64,000 nucleotides of DNA, taken from assembly GCA_021648225.1 (NCBI GenBank), contig JAKITE010000003.1, forward strand, positions 5,907-69,906. The letters run 5' to 3'. The stretch's first letter is position 1. Each line of letters begins with the position of its first letter. The notes beneath the pieces are model-generated. The model had not been told where the DNA came from. It searched no databases and worked only from the letters and a program-made list of their open reading frames with translations. Both the position numbers and the translations under genes were made by a program. Below, one piece after another: positions 9,089 through 18,114 of the stretch. This DNA comes from Paracoccaceae bacterium. GTDB taxonomy: Bacteria > Pseudomonadota > Alphaproteobacteria > Rhodobacterales > Rhodobacteraceae.

Positions 9089-9738
9089 TCATCCGTAGCA
9101 ACAAGCAGCCAGTCGGGATTATTGGTGCCCATCAGGCGCGCAAATGTCCAAATAGCTGTTTGTTTCTTGATCACATCGGGGCTGCCCTCAACGGTTTTGC
9201 CGTCTGCATCTTTGACCACCGAAGTTAATTCCCCGACAAAACGAATGGTGATTTCGCCTTCTTTTTCGATCTCGTTAAATTTGGCGCTTTTCAAAGAAAT
9301 CTCGCGTACTCCGATAAATTTGGCATCCACCGTCAGGCCCTGGTCTTCGCGGGCAATAATCGCGCCGGAAAAGCTGTCAAAAATATCGGGGGCAAGATAT
9401 TTTTTCAAAAATTCCTGATCGCCATTTTCAAAAGCCATCACAATCATTTCAAACGCCTGACGCGATCCGGACAAAAATTCCGAAACCGAAAATCCGGGTT
9501 CGGTTTTTTTCATTGCCAGCAAGGCTTGTCCGGTCGGGCTGTCTGGGTCTGCATGATCGCTTATATCCGCATCAACGCCACCGCCCTCGATCACGTCAAA
9601 TCGGGTGGTCGGGCGATCTGGTTTTTGTTCAGGGTTGCCTTCGAACCCGTCGCGGGTTCCCAAAACCGAATAAAGCCGAATAACCATAAACACCGCAGCA
9701 GCAGCCAAAATTAATAATTGCAGTCCACCAGAGGCCAT
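9085..9738 (-). CDS. Tim44/TimA family membrane-anchored adaptor protein
   Basis: A 217-residue protein with one N-terminal transmembrane helix (residues 5-24, LQLLILAAAAVFMVIRLYSVL), a short acidic linker, and a Tim44-like domain of about 70-215. This is the bacterial relative of the mitochondrial import motor anchor. In alphaproteobacteria the family is annotated as a putative adaptor at the inner membrane. Start at 9738: an AAGGATC ribosome site lies 8 bases upstream, and the alternative start 12 codons earlier lacks one. It heads the operon with mltA and smr and diverges from fxsA, so the 130 bases between should carry both promoters. Confidence 0.85.
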   Translation of the reverse strand: MASGGLQLLILAAAAVFMVIRLYSVLGTRDGFEGNPEQKPDRPTTRFDVIEGGGVDADISDHADPDSPTGQALLAMKKTEPGFSVSEFLSGSRQAFEMIVMAFENGDQEFLKKYLAPDIFDSFSGAIIAREDQGLTVDAKFIGVREISLKSAKFNEIEKEGEITIRFVGELTSVVKDADGKTVEGSPDVIKKQTAIWTFARLMGTNNPDWLLVATDE

Positions 9739-9867
9739 TTTTTGATCCTTCGACAAAAATAATTGTGCAAACATTGGCGTTTGCCCTGAATGACAACTAT
9801 GTAAGCAATGACGCGGTTCAAGTCCATGCCGCTTAACGGATTGTTTATAACAAAAGAAAGATCAAAA

Positions 9868-10335
9868 ATGTGGTTATTCTTGATATTGGTTGCGGTTCCG
9901 ATCATTGAAATCGGATTGTTTATTGAAATAGGCGGCATGCTTGGCACTTGGCCGACCTTGGCGATTGTGGTCATTACTGCCTTTATCGGCACCGCGTTAA
10001 TCCGGGTGCAGGGCCGCGCCACGCTTGAAGCCTTGCAAAACAGCGTTAATCGCGGCGGCAATCCGGCATTTTTTCTGGCCCATGGTGCATTGATACTGGT
10101 GGCGGGTATTTTATTGCTGACACCGGGGTTTTTTACCGATGCAGTCGGGCTTTTGTTAATGGTACCACCCATTCGCAACGGAATTATCAAATGGGGCACC
10201 GCGCGGGCACAGGCAAAAATCTATGCATCCGCCGCCAATGACCCAAGCGCCCCGATCGAAGGCGAATTCGAAGTGGTTGATGACGAAAAACAAAACAACA
10301 AACGAGGCGATTCAGACTGGACCAAGCAACCTTGA
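9868..10335 (+). CDS. fxsA: FxsA family membrane protein
   Basis: A 155-residue FxsA-family inner-membrane protein. The E. coli member suppresses phage T7 exclusion by F plasmids when overproduced; its normal role is unclear. Hydrophobic helices occur at about residues 1-20, 24-45 and 68-95. The family motifs PIIEIGLFIEIG and ILLLTPGFFTDAVGLLLMVPP are intact. The C-terminal 45 residues are soluble and acidic. The frame could start at 9808, but the ATG at 9868 is preferred: it has a GAAAG-type ribosome site and FxsA proteins begin directly with the first helix. It lies upstream of secB in the same direction. Confidence 0.88.
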   Translation: MWLFLILVAVPIIEIGLFIEIGGMLGTWPTLAIVVITAFIGTALIRVQGRATLEALQNSVNRGGNPAFFLAHGALILVAGILLLTPGFFTDAVGLLLMVPPIRNGIIKWGTARAQAKIYASAANDPSAPIEGEFEVVDDEKQNNKRGDSDWTKQP

Positions 10336-10396
10336 AACCATATCGCATTTAATGATAAGCCCAGCCCAGAATATTTACCCATAAGGAAATAAAATC

Positions 10397-10897
10397 ATGG
10401 CAGATGAAGCCAAACCCGAAGCAGCAGCCGCACCAAAAGTTCCTACGCCTCCGGTTTTGAAGGTGCTTTCGCAATATGTGCGCGATATGTCTTTTGAAAA
10501 CGTATCCGCGCAAAAAGGCAAAAACCCCGAAGGCCAGCCAAAATTCAACGTGCAGGTCGGGCTGGACGCCAAGAAAAAAGGCGAAGGCAATAATTACGAG
10601 ATTGTCATCAAGCTGAACGTCACCGCAACTGCTGGCGAAGACAAGATTTTTATCCTGGAGATCGAATATGCCGGGTTGTTTCTGGTGGACAATGTGCCTG
10701 AACCGCAAATGCATGCCTTTTTGCTGATCGAATGCCCGCGCCAGATCTTTCCGTATTTGCGCCGGATTGTCAGCGACATTACCCATGACGGAGGCTTCCC
10801 GCCGCTGAATCTTGACACGATTGATTTTCTGTCGCTCTATCGTCAGGAACTATCGCGTCGCGCCCAGGCCGAGGCCAAAACAGCGCCTAAAAACTAG
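10397..10897 (+). CDS. secB: protein-export chaperone SecB
   Basis: A 166-residue SecB, the cytoplasmic tetrameric chaperone that keeps secretory precursors unfolded and passes them to SecA. Family stretches include YVRDMSFENVSA, the central strand region FILEIEYAGLFLV, and CPRQIFPYLRRIVSDITHDGGFPPLNLDTIDF. The alanine-rich N terminus (ADEAKPEAAAAPKVP) is longer than in enterobacteria, as is usual in alphaproteobacteria. A clear AAGGAA ribosome site precedes the ATG. It converges with dnaQ, with only 4 bases between the stops and no visible terminator. Confidence 0.96.
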   Translation: MADEAKPEAAAAPKVPTPPVLKVLSQYVRDMSFENVSAQKGKNPEGQPKFNVQVGLDAKKKGEGNNYEIVIKLNVTATAGEDKIFILEIEYAGLFLVDNVPEPQMHAFLLIECPRQIFPYLRRIVSDITHDGGFPPLNLDTIDFLSLYRQELSRRAQAEAKTAPKN

Positions 10898-10901
10898 ATT
10901 A

Positions 10902-11579
10902 TTACCAAATCGTATCGCCATCCAGATCTTTGACAAAAGCATCATGGGTGGCGATTTCCGTTTCCGTTAGGCGCTTTGGCAGGGGATTAACCCGTCGGGT
11001 TGACCTGAAATCGCTATTTCCACCGTTTTCAGCATTATTCGACACTACCGAGAGCATAAAATCCGGCTGTCTGCCGCCGATCAGCTCCAGATAAACCTCG
11101 GCCAGAATTTCACTATCGAGCAATGCCCCGTGCAAGGTCCGCGCTGAATTATCAATGCCAAAGCGCCGACAAAGCGCATCCAGCGAATTTTGCGCGCCGG
11201 GATATTTACGCCGCGCGATTTCCAATGTGTCCAAGGCTTGCGCCATCGGCAATTTGGCTTTTTTGCACCATGTCAGCTCTGCATTCAGGAATTTCATATC
11301 GAATGACGCGTTATGGATCACCATTTTTGAATCGCCGACAAACTCGATAAACGCCGCTGCAATATCGGCAAAAACCGGTTTATCCGATAGAAATTCCATA
11401 CTTAGCCCATGCACCGCAAACGCACCTGCGGGCATATCGCGCTGCGGATTGATATATTGATGATAGGTTTTTCCGGTTGGCATATGGTTAAACAATTCCA
11501 CTGCGCCAATTTCAACAATGCGATCACCGGTGTTCGGGTCCAGCCCCGTGGTTTCGGTATCCAGCACAATTTCACGCAT
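10902..11579 (-). CDS. dnaQ: DNA polymerase III epsilon subunit (3'-5' proofreading exonuclease)
   Basis: A 225-residue DEDDh exonuclease that proofreads within the replicative polymerase. Exo I is DTETTGLDP at residues 7-15, Exo II is HNASFDMKFLN near 89-99, and Exo III is HGALLDSEILAEVYLEL. The C-terminal tail, which in E. coli binds the alpha subunit, is present but short and divergent. It is last in the minus-strand operon maf-aroE-coaE-dnaQ and overlaps coaE by 8 bases. This order flanking the origin is conserved in Rhodobacterales. Assignment is secure. Confidence 0.95.
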   Translation of the reverse strand: MREIVLDTETTGLDPNTGDRIVEIGAVELFNHMPTGKTYHQYINPQRDMPAGAFAVHGLSMEFLSDKPVFADIAAAFIEFVGDSKMVIHNASFDMKFLNAELTWCKKAKLPMAQALDTLEIARRKYPGAQNSLDALCRRFGIDNSARTLHGALLDSEILAEVYLELIGGRQPDFMLSVVSNNAENGGNSDFRSTRRVNPLPKRLTETEIATHDAFVKDLDGDTIW

Positions 11580-12162
11580 CGATCTGCCCTTTTATTTGAT
11601 CAATCAGAGTATGAACCTCGGCTCGGGCCGCATCAATACCCTTTGCGGTATCAATCACATAATCGGCTTTTTTTCTTTTTATGGCATCAGGAGTTTGCCG
11701 CGCTAAAATTGCCAAAAAACGGTCTTTGGTCATGTCTTTACGCGCCAAAACCCGCGATTCCTGTATATCGGCGGGGGCAGTAACCACCAAAACCGCGTCC
11801 AGCCATTTTTCGGCTCCGGTCTCGAACAGTAATGGAATATCCAGCAGGACAATTTTTTCAGCTGCATTTCTGGCTAAAAAATCCGAACGGTGTTTTTTGA
11901 CAAGCGGATGTATAACAGATTCAATTTTGCTTAAAAGATCATCATTCTTGGCAATTTCATCCCGCAAAATACTGCGGTCAACCGACCCGTCAATAATTGC
12001 TGCAGGCACCAGCACAGAAATCGGGCCAACACCGGAACCATTATAAATTTCATGCACCGCTGCATCGGCATCCCAAACCGGAATGCCGGTATCCGCAAAA
12101 AAACCGGCCGTAGTGGATTTTCCCATGCCGATAGAACCGGTCAGGCCCAGCGTAAAGCTCAT
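11572..12162 (-). CDS. coaE: dephospho-CoA kinase
   Basis: A 196-residue kinase for the last step of coenzyme A synthesis: ATP plus dephospho-CoA gives CoA. The P-loop GLTGSIGMGKST lies at the N terminus. The family's VWDADAAVHEIY follows, then HPLVKKHRSDFL, and DIPLLFETGAEKWLDAVLVV, which binds the substrate. It overlaps aroE by 4 bases upstream and dnaQ by 8 downstream, so it is translationally coupled to both. Length is normal. Confidence 0.95.
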   Translation of the reverse strand: MSFTLGLTGSIGMGKSTTAGFFADTGIPVWDADAAVHEIYNGSGVGPISVLVPAAIIDGSVDRSILRDEIAKNDDLLSKIESVIHPLVKKHRSDFLARNAAEKIVLLDIPLLFETGAEKWLDAVLVVTAPADIQESRVLARKDMTKDRFLAILARQTPDAIKRKKADYVIDTAKGIDAARAEVHTLIDQIKGQIDA

Positions 12163-12998
12163 AACCCCAAAACAGCGTTTCGAAGCCCGTCCGTAACCTC
12201 GGGACGCGCACCAAACCAGTTTTCAAACCCCGGAACCCCTTGATGCAGCAGCATTCCCAACCCATCAACGGTTTTTAACCCACGCGCCTGCGCGGCGGCC
12301 AGAAAATCGGTTAATAATGGCGTATAGACAATATCGGTTACCAGCGTATCTTTTGGTGCAGCATCCAGCACCACCGGTAATGCCGGCTGGCCCTCCATAC
12401 CCAAAGAGGTGGTATTAACAATAGTCATCGCGCCGTCCATCGCATCCGAGGCGCGATTCCAGTCAACAACCTGAACCTTTGCGCCAAACTGGTCGGCCAG
12501 CATTTCCGCACGGCCTCGGGTGCGGTTGGTTAAGCGCAATTCGGTTACACCCTCGGACAAAAGCGCCGAGACAATCGCCCGCGATGCGCCCCCCGCACCT
12601 AAAACCAGCGCCGGGCCTTTGCGCGCATCCCAATCCGGTGCATTCTGGCGCAGATTCTGGATAAACCCGTATCCATCGGTATTATCCGCGCGGATCGAAC
12701 CATCATCCTTAAAGGTTAATGTATTCGCCGCACCGATCAAAGCCGCACGATCTGTTACCGAATCCGCCAGACCAAGTGCGGGGATTTTATGGGGCAAAGT
12801 AATGTTTACCCCCTTGAACCCAAGCTTGGGCAAAGAACGCAACCCGCCGACAAATTCAGCCTGCGACATTTGCAAAGGCACATAATAGCCCTGAATGCCA
12901 AGTTCGCGCAGCCAATACCCGTGCAAAACCGGCGATTTACTATGGGCAATCGGAAATCCGATTACGCCCGCTAATGGTGGAGCAATATCACTCATCAA
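12159..12998 (-). CDS. aroE: shikimate dehydrogenase
   Basis: A 279-residue NADPH-dependent enzyme that reduces 3-dehydroshikimate to shikimate in aromatic amino-acid synthesis. The substrate-binding N-terminal motif GFPIAHSKSP is at residues 14-23. The catalytic lysine and partner residues sit in GVNITLPHKIPAL. The nucleotide-binding turn is VLGAGGASRAIVSALL, with NRTRGRAEMLADQFG next. DGLGMLLHQGVPGFENWFG is the conserved C-terminal segment. It overlaps maf by 11 bases and coaE by 4. Either of two tandem ATG codons could be the start. Confidence 0.95.
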   Translation of the reverse strand: MMSDIAPPLAGVIGFPIAHSKSPVLHGYWLRELGIQGYYVPLQMSQAEFVGGLRSLPKLGFKGVNITLPHKIPALGLADSVTDRAALIGAANTLTFKDDGSIRADNTDGYGFIQNLRQNAPDWDARKGPALVLGAGGASRAIVSALLSEGVTELRLTNRTRGRAEMLADQFGAKVQVVDWNRASDAMDGAMTIVNTTSLGMEGQPALPVVLDAAPKDTLVTDIVYTPLLTDFLAAAQARGLKTVDGLGMLLHQGVPGFENWFGARPEVTDGLRNAVLGL

Positions 12999-13590
12999 AA
13001 TAACCTTTTTGCCGCAAAACCGCGAGCAGTTCTAAAAGTGGTAAACCTAATATGCTAAAGTAATCGCCTTTGATGGATGAAAACAACTGCACGCCCTGTT
13101 CTTCGATTTTATATCCGCCAACTGTGGTAAACAGGTTGTTGCCATTTTCTGCGATATATTTATCCAGAAAATCATCGGAAAAATCCCGCATGGTCAGGGT
13201 GGCAACGCCAATATGCCGCCAAACCGGCTGGCCGTTTTCAAATAATACCGCAGCAGAATACAAACGGTGAGATTTATTTCGTAAGCTTATCAATTGCTTA
13301 CGGGACTGATCATGGGTTTCAGGTTTGTCAAAAATCGCACCCTCGAAATCCAGCACCTGATCCGCACCTAAAACCAGCTGACCCGGGTTTTTCAATGATA
13401 CCCGTCGCGCTTTGGCCTCGGCCAAGACATCGGCAACATCGCGGGGCTGCGCAGCCTCAGCCAATAACGCAGATTTGATTGCCGATTCATCAACCTTTGC
13501 CGGCAGAATTTCCAACGCAATACCTGCATTTTGTAACATTTTTGCCCGGATTTCAGATCCGGATGCAAGAATTAACCGCTGATTCATCAT
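12988..13590 (-). CDS. maf: Maf family nucleotide pyrophosphatase
   Basis: A 200-residue Maf/YceF-type pyrophosphatase that hydrolyses non-canonical or selected nucleoside triphosphates. Motifs visible: LILASGSEIRAKMLQNAG at the N terminus (substrate loop), KARRVSLKNPGQLVLGADQVL with the conserved aspartate, FDKPETHDQSRKQL, and GGYKIEEQGVQLFSSIKGDYFSI... near the end. It is the first gene of the operon reading away from the putative origin. An AGGATAAAG ribosome site precedes tandem ATG codons at 13590 and 13587. In many alphaproteobacteria a maf-family gene borders the hemE-side origin. Confidence 0.92.
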   Translation of the reverse strand: MMNQRLILASGSEIRAKMLQNAGIALEILPAKVDESAIKSALLAEAAQPRDVADVLAEAKARRVSLKNPGQLVLGADQVLDFEGAIFDKPETHDQSRKQLISLRNKSHRLYSAAVLFENGQPVWRHIGVATLTMRDFSDDFLDKYIAENGNNLFTTVGGYKIEEQGVQLFSSIKGDYFSILGLPLLELLAVLRQKGYFDE

Positions 13591-13894
13591 AAATCTTTAT
13601 CCTGTGATTCTGTTAGATCTTTGTGGATAACTACGGGTTATACACGGTGAAACTATGCTTACTGATCTATACCCAAACACCCCGTCGGAACATACTGGCA
13701 TTATTCACACTGAATAGATTATTTTTCAAACCCTGTCCTCTGTGGATAACTCTAAAAAATCCCTGCCGTGTTGCTTTGTCGCGATGAATAACCCTGTTGA
13801 AAACTATTTAATTGCGTTAATCCACATTATTCAATGCTACCTATTACAATCACTACTTCTCTTAAATATATTATTTAAGTGTAGGGAGAAACAA
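13591..13894. other. oriC: putative chromosomal origin of replication (oriC) between maf and hemE
   Basis: A 304-base gene-free, A/T-rich stretch between divergent maf and hemE. Matches to the DnaA box TTATNCACA are dense. TGTGGATAA (the complement of TTATCCACA) occurs perfectly at 13622-13630 and 13741-13749. TTATTCACA lies at 13701-13709. One-mismatch forms are TTATACACG at 13638-13646 and TAATCCACA at 13818-13826. An A/T-rich block at 13840-13880, holding the palindrome CTTAAATA-TAT-TATTTAAG, could be the unwinding element or the hemE promoter. GATTC at 13606 fits a CcrM (GANTC) methylation site. Caulobacter and Rickettsia also have their origin beside hemE. The boxes are seen; origin function is inferred. 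Confidence 0.8.
13861..13879. repeat. A/T-rich palindrome upstream of hemE
   Basis: CTTAAATA (13861-13868) and TATTTAAG (13872-13879) are perfect inverted arms around TAT. It lies 15 bases before the hemE ATG and just upstream of its AGGGAGA ribosome site. It could be part of the DNA-unwinding region of the origin, an operator, or a promoter -10 region. Confidence 0.5.
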
Positions 13895-14923
13895 ATGTCA
13901 GATAAAAAATTACTAAGAGTGCTTGCCGGGGAAACCCTAGAAACGCCCCCTGTTTGGGTAATGCGTCAAGCCGGGCGTTATTTACCTGAATACCGCGCGC
14001 TTCGCGAAACCGCAGGCGGGTTTCTGGATCTGTGCTATAATCCGGATTTCGCCACCGAGGTAACCTTACAACCGATCCGCCGGTTCGGATTTGACGGGGC
14101 AATTTTATTTGCCGATATTTTATTGATCCCGCAAGCCTTGGGAATGAAGCTGTGGTTTGAAACCGGCGAAGGCCCGCGTTTGGAACCGGTAAGCAATATG
14201 GCCGAGATTAAAAACCTGAAACCGGTCGAGGATATTCACGAGACCTTAAATCCGATCTACGAGACCGTTTCACGGCTGTCGAGCGAACTCCCCCCTGAAA
14301 CCACTTTAATCGGCTTTGCTGGCGCGCCGTGGACCGTAGCAACCTATATGGTGGCGGGTCGAGGCACCCCGGATCAAGCCCCAGCGCGAAAACTGATGTT
14401 CGAAGACCCTTTGGCGTTTTCAGCCCTGATTGATCTGATTACAGACGCAACCATTGAATATCTGGCACGACAGGTTCAGGCAGGGGCCGAGGTTGTAAAA
14501 TTATTTGACAGCTGGTCGGGTGCGCTTAGCGGATCATGCTTTGAAAAATATGCTTTGAAACCGGCCATTCGCATTGCAACCGAGCTGAAACGACGCTTTC
14601 CCGGCTTGCCGGTAATTGGCTTTCCGCGTGGTTCTGGCGGTGGATACATCCAGTTTGCCGATGCGGGATGTTTTGATGCTCTGGCGATGGATACTTCGGT
14701 TCCTGCGGAATGGGCACGGGATAATCTACAGCCAAAGGTCGCGGTTCAAGGTAATCTGGACCCGATGCATATGGTAACCGGCGGTGATATGCTGGTATCG
14801 GAAACCCAACGTCTGTTGGATATTCTTGGCGGTGGGCGGTATATATTCAATCTTGGCCACGGTATTACTCCGCAAGGAAACCCGAAAAATATTGAAAAAA
14901 TGCTGAAGGTTATTCGCGGATGA
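13895..14923 (+). CDS. hemE: uroporphyrinogen decarboxylase
   Basis: A 342-residue enzyme of heme and bacteriochlorophyll synthesis that removes four carboxyl groups from uroporphyrinogen III. The signature [20 protein letters not shown] is near the N terminus. [19 protein letters not shown] and [17 protein letters not shown] are further conserved blocks, and the protein ends near [20 protein letters not shown]. The frame is open from 13742, but the ATG at 13895 has a GTAGGGAGA ribosome site and gives the normal family length. It starts the rightward arm from the putative origin and overlaps hemJ by 4 bases. Confidence 0.96.
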   Translation: MSDKKLLRVLAGETLETPPVWVMRQAGRYLPEYRALRETAGGFLDLCYNPDFATEVTLQPIRRFGFDGAILFADILLIPQALGMKLWFETGEGPRLEPVSNMAEIKNLKPVEDIHETLNPIYETVSRLSSELPPETTLIGFAGAPWTVATYMVAGRGTPDQAPARKLMFEDPLAFSALIDLITDATIEYLARQVQAGAEVVKLFDSWSGALSGSCFEKYALKPAIRIATELKRRFPGLPVIGFPRGSGGGYIQFADAGCFDALAMDTSVPAEWARDNLQPKVAVQGNLDPMHMVTGGDMLVSETQRLLDILGGGRYIFNLGHGITPQGNPKNIEKMLKVIRG

Positions 14924-15375
14924 TTCAAGGGTTTCTGGCTGATTGGCAATTCTGGATAAAATCACTGCATATCATTTCAGTGATCAGCTGGATGGCCGGC
15001 ATGTTTTACCTGCCGCGCCTGTTTGTTTACCATGCTGAAAAAGCCGCGATTGGTTCTGAAATGTCCGAGACTTTTAAAATCATGGAGCGTCGGCTTTTGC
15101 GCGCCATCATTAACCCCGCCATGATTGCCACATGGATTTTTGGCCTGATGATGGTGTTCACCCCCGGGGTGATTGACTGGTCACAGATCTGGCCCTGGGT
15201 GAAAACCGCCAGTGTTTTGCTGATGTCGGGCTTTCATGGCTGGCTATCGGCACGGCGCAAGGATTTTGAGCGCGATGAAAATACCCGTTCGGGGCGGACC
15301 TATCGTTTGGCTAATGAAATTCCAACCGTGTTGATGTTTGTGATTGTCATCATGGTGATTGTAAAACCGTTCTGA
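14920..15375 (+). CDS. hemJ: protoporphyrinogen oxidase HemJ
   Basis: A 151-residue inner-membrane protein of the HemJ (CopD-like) family, which oxidises protoporphyrinogen IX to protoporphyrin IX in bacteria lacking HemG/HemY. Four hydrophobic helices are visible. The conserved His and Arg region [29 protein letters not shown] contains the histidine expected to bind heme b. The C-terminal [23 protein letters not shown] is typical. Its ATG overlaps the hemE stop by 4 bases, coupling two steps of one pathway. Assignment is confident from family features and context. Confidence 0.93.
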   Translation: MIQGFLADWQFWIKSLHIISVISWMAGMFYLPRLFVYHAEKAAIGSEMSETFKIMERRLLRAIINPAMIATWIFGLMMVFTPGVIDWSQIWPWVKTASVLLMSGFHGWLSARRKDFERDENTRSGRTYRLANEIPTVLMFVIVIMVIVKPF

Positions 15376-15458
15376 ATTGACTCCGGTCAGGAAACCGCTT
15401 ATTTAATCCGCAAGCAGGGCTGTTCTGGCCCGGATACGCTTTTCCAAATATCTAAAAA

Positions 15459-15473
15459 TAGACCAAAGGTCTA
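15459..15473 (+). promoter_or_regulatory. small palindrome in the rho leader
   Basis: TAGACC-AAA-GGTCTA forms a 6-bp hairpin ending 15 bases before the rho ATG, where no strong Shine-Dalgarno sequence is present. It might influence rho translation. The 113-base gap between hemJ and rho otherwise shows no gene. Confidence 0.3.
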
Positions 15474-15488
15474 ACTGCGAGTTTCTGA

Positions 15489-16772
15489 ATGGATGATTTG
15501 TTTCAAATCGAAAACCTGTCTTTGGCTGATCTAAAAGCCAAAAAAGCCTCTGACATTTTGAAAATGGCCGAAGCGCTGGAGATCGAGAATGCCTCGACCA
15601 TGCGCAAAGGCGATATGATGTTTGCGGTGCTAAAAGAAATGGCCGAAGAAGGCGTGGCGATTTCAGGCGATGGTGTGTTGGAGGTTCTGCAAGACGGGTT
15701 CGGTTTTTTACGTTCCCCCGAGGCAAATTACCTGTCCGGCCCTGACGATATTTATGTGTCGCCAGCCCAGATCAAAAAATACAGCCTGCGCACCGGCGAT
15801 ACCGTTGACGGGCCAATTCAGGTGCCGCAAGAAGGCGAAAAATACTTTGGCCTGACCGATGTGACCCTGATTAATTTTTGTGATCCCGAAGAAGCTCAAC
15901 ATAAAATCCATTTTGATAACCTAACGCCGCTTTACCCCGATGAACGTCTGACCTTGGAGATCGAGGATCCGACCATCAAAGACAAAACCAATCGGGTAAT
16001 TGACCTTGTAGCACCGATTGGCAAAGGCCAGCGTGGCTTGATTGTGGCACCGCCTAGAACCGGTAAGACTATGATTTTGCAGAATATTGCCAAATCTATT
16101 GCCATTAATCACCCTGAATGTTTCCTGATTGTGTTGCTGGTGGATGAACGCCCCGAAGAAGTAACCGACATGCAGCGTTCGGTTAGGGGCGAGGTGGTTT
16201 CCTCCACCTTTGACGAACCGGCCACACGCCATGTTGCGGTGGCCGAAATGGTGATTGAAAAAGCCAAACGTCTGGTCGAACATAAACGCGATGTGGTTAT
16301 TTTGCTGGATTCCATCACCCGCCTTGGCCGCGCATTCAACACGGTTGTTCCGTCATCCGGCAAAGTGCTGACCGGTGGTGTGGATGCCAACGCATTGCAA
16401 CGCCCCAAACGGTTTTTCGGTGCAGCGCGCAAGATCGAGGAAGGCGGCTCACTGACCATTATCGCCACTGCTTTGATTGATACGGGCAGCCGTATGGACG
16501 AGGTGATTTTTGAAGAATTCAAAGGCACGGGTAATTCTGAAATTGTGCTGGATCGCAAGATCTCTGACAAACGGGTTTATCCGGCAATTGATATTCTGAA
16601 ATCCGGCACCCGAAAAGAAGAGCTGTTGGTGAGCAAGTCCGACCTGACCAAAATGTTTGTGCTGCGCCGTATCCTGAACCCGATGGGCACGGTTGACGCG
16701 GTTGAATTTTTGCTAAGCAAAATGAAACAAACCAAAACCAATTCGGATTTCTTTGATTCAATGAATACCTAG
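15489..16772 (+). CDS. rho: transcription termination factor Rho
   Basis: A 427-residue hexameric RNA helicase/ATPase that ends transcription at untranslated RNA. The N-terminal Rho domain ([20 protein letters not shown]) and the cold-shock-like RNA-binding fold ([22 protein letters not shown]) precede the ATPase core. The core carries [24 protein letters not shown] Walker A (written here as [10 protein letters not shown]), Walker [17 protein letters not shown], and the Q-loop/R-loop region [20 protein letters not shown]. The end, [18 protein letters not shown], is standard. Full length and no insertions. It lies between hemJ and mnmE, as in other Rhodobacterales. Confidence 0.97.
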   Translation: MDDLFQIENLSLADLKAKKASDILKMAEALEIENASTMRKGDMMFAVLKEMAEEGVAISGDGVLEVLQDGFGFLRSPEANYLSGPDDIYVSPAQIKKYSLRTGDTVDGPIQVPQEGEKYFGLTDVTLINFCDPEEAQHKIHFDNLTPLYPDERLTLEIEDPTIKDKTNRVIDLVAPIGKGQRGLIVAPPRTGKTMILQNIAKSIAINHPECFLIVLLVDERPEEVTDMQRSVRGEVVSSTFDEPATRHVAVAEMVIEKAKRLVEHKRDVVILLDSITRLGRAFNTVVPSSGKVLTGGVDANALQRPKRFFGAARKIEEGGSLTIIATALIDTGSRMDEVIFEEFKGTGNSEIVLDRKISDKRVYPAIDILKSGTRKEELLVSKSDLTKMFVLRRILNPMGTVDAVEFLLSKMKQTKTNSDFFDSMNT

Positions 16773-16793
16773 CCACAGCTCTCAAAGGCCAAG

Positions 16794-18095
16794 ATGGAAC
16801 ATCAAGACACAATCTATGCGCTGGCAAGCGCACGGGGCCGCGCGGGCGTTGCAATTATCCGTGTGTCTGGTCCGCATGCTTTTGATGCTTGTATTGCGCT
16901 ATCCGGTTCGGTGCCGACTTTGCGTCAGGCGCGTCTGTCCGTGTTGCGCCATCAAGGGGTGGAGCTAGATCAAGCGCTGGTTCTGGCCTTTGGCAAAGGC
17001 GCCAGTTTTACCGGCGAAGAGGTTATTGAATTTCACCTGCATGGCGGTATAGCCGTAGTTAATTCTGTGCTTCAGGCGCTTTCGGAAATTGACGGTTTGC
17101 GCATGGCTGAGGCTGGCGAATTTACCCGCAGGGCCTTGGAAAATGATTGCCTTGATCTGGCACAGGTCGAAGGCCTGTCAGATTTGATCGAAGCTGAAAC
17201 CGAGGCGCAGCGCAAGCAGGCATTTTTGGTGTTGTCCGGTGTTTTGGGGGATAAAACCGATCACTGGCGCAAGGATTTACTGCGCGCCACTGCATTGCTC
17301 GAAGCTACCATCGATTTTGTAGATGAAGATGTGCCGGTGGATGTTTTCCCCGAGGTGAAAGCGCTGATCAGCCAGACAAAAACCTCTATCGCTGATGAAA
17401 TCAGCGGCAGCTTTATAGCCGAACGTATTCGCGACGGGTTTGAGGTCGCCATTGTCGGACCCCCAAATATTGGGAAATCTACACTGTTAAATACTATATC
17501 TGGACGTGATGCTGCGATTACCTCCAACATCGCGGGGACAACCCGTGATGTGATAGAGGTGCAGATGGACCTGAACGGGTTGTCGGTTACGTTTCTGGAC
17601 ATGGCGGGAATTCGACAAAGCGATGACGAGGTTGAAGCAATGGGCGTGGCGCGCGCCATAAAACGCGCAGGTGATGCGGATATCCGGTTGTTTATCATTT
17701 CGGATAATCGGGAGCTAAGCGATATTGGTGTCTCGGTTCAGCGTGATGATATAGTGGTTATCGGTAAATCTGACACCGTGGGTGGTAAGTCCCGTGGTAT
17801 TTCAGGGAAAACCGGGCTTGGCGTAGATCGGGTATTGACCCGGATTTCAACCGTGTTGGCTGATCGTGCAGGTAAAGCCGGCAGTTTTACGCGCGAGCGC
17901 CATCGAATCGCTTTGGAAAAGGCAGTAATCGGGTTAAATTCGGCCTCTGATCTATTGTCAGATGATTCCAGTATGTCAGAGATAATTGCAGATGAGCTGC
18001 GCTTGGTGGTGCGATCTCTGGATAGTTTGATTGGCCATGTAGATGTAGAGCAAGTGCTGGGGGAGATATTCTCCAGCTTTTGTATCGGAAAGTAG
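16794..18095 (+). CDS. mnmE: tRNA uridine-5-carboxymethylaminomethyl(34) synthesis GTPase MnmE
   Basis: A 433-residue GTPase that works with MnmG to modify U34 of several tRNAs. The folate-binding N-terminal domain begins [20 protein letters not shown]. The inserted G domain has G1 [13 protein letters not shown]2 AGTTRDVIE and G3 DMAG. The G4 position reads GKSD rather than the standard NKxD. The C-terminal CIGK carries the catalytic cysteine of the family. Its stop lies only 11 bases before the proposed mnmG start, with a parS site in between and beyond. Assignment is secure; the altered G4 may loosen nucleotide specificity or be a lineage feature. Confidence 0.95.
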   Translation: MEHQDTIYALASARGRAGVAIIRVSGPHAFDACIALSGSVPTLRQARLSVLRHQGVELDQALVLAFGKGASFTGEEVIEFHLHGGIAVVNSVLQALSEIDGLRMAEAGEFTRRALENDCLDLAQVEGLSDLIEAETEAQRKQAFLVLSGVLGDKTDHWRKDLLRATALLEATIDFVDEDVPVDVFPEVKALISQTKTSIADEISGSFIAERIRDGFEVAIVGPPNIGKSTLLNTISGRDAAITSNIAGTTRDVIEVQMDLNGLSVTFLDMAGIRQSDDEVEAMGVARAIKRAGDADIRLFIISDNRELSDIGVSVQRDDIVVIGKSDTVGGKSRGISGKTGLGVDRVLTRISTVLADRAGKAGSFTRERHRIALEKAVIGLNSASDLLSDDSSMSEIIADELRLVVRSLDSLIGHVDVEQVLGEIFSSFCIGK

Positions 18096-18098
18096 GAT

Positions 18099-18114
18099 TG
18101 TTTCACGTGAAACA
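18099..18114. promoter_or_regulatory. parS: parS centromere site 1 (overlaps the mnmG start codon)
   Basis: TGTTTCACGTGAAACA is a perfect 16-bp palindrome identical to the bacterial parS consensus bound by ParB. It spans the mnmE-mnmG junction, and the GTG at 18107-18109 in its centre is the probable mnmG start codon. parA and parB lie 2.5-3.3 kb downstream. Confidence 0.93.

Noticed and set aside
13811..13879. CtrA binding sites in the putative origin
   Set aside because: TTAA pairs occur, but with 5- or 9-base spacers rather than the 7-base spacing of the CtrA consensus.
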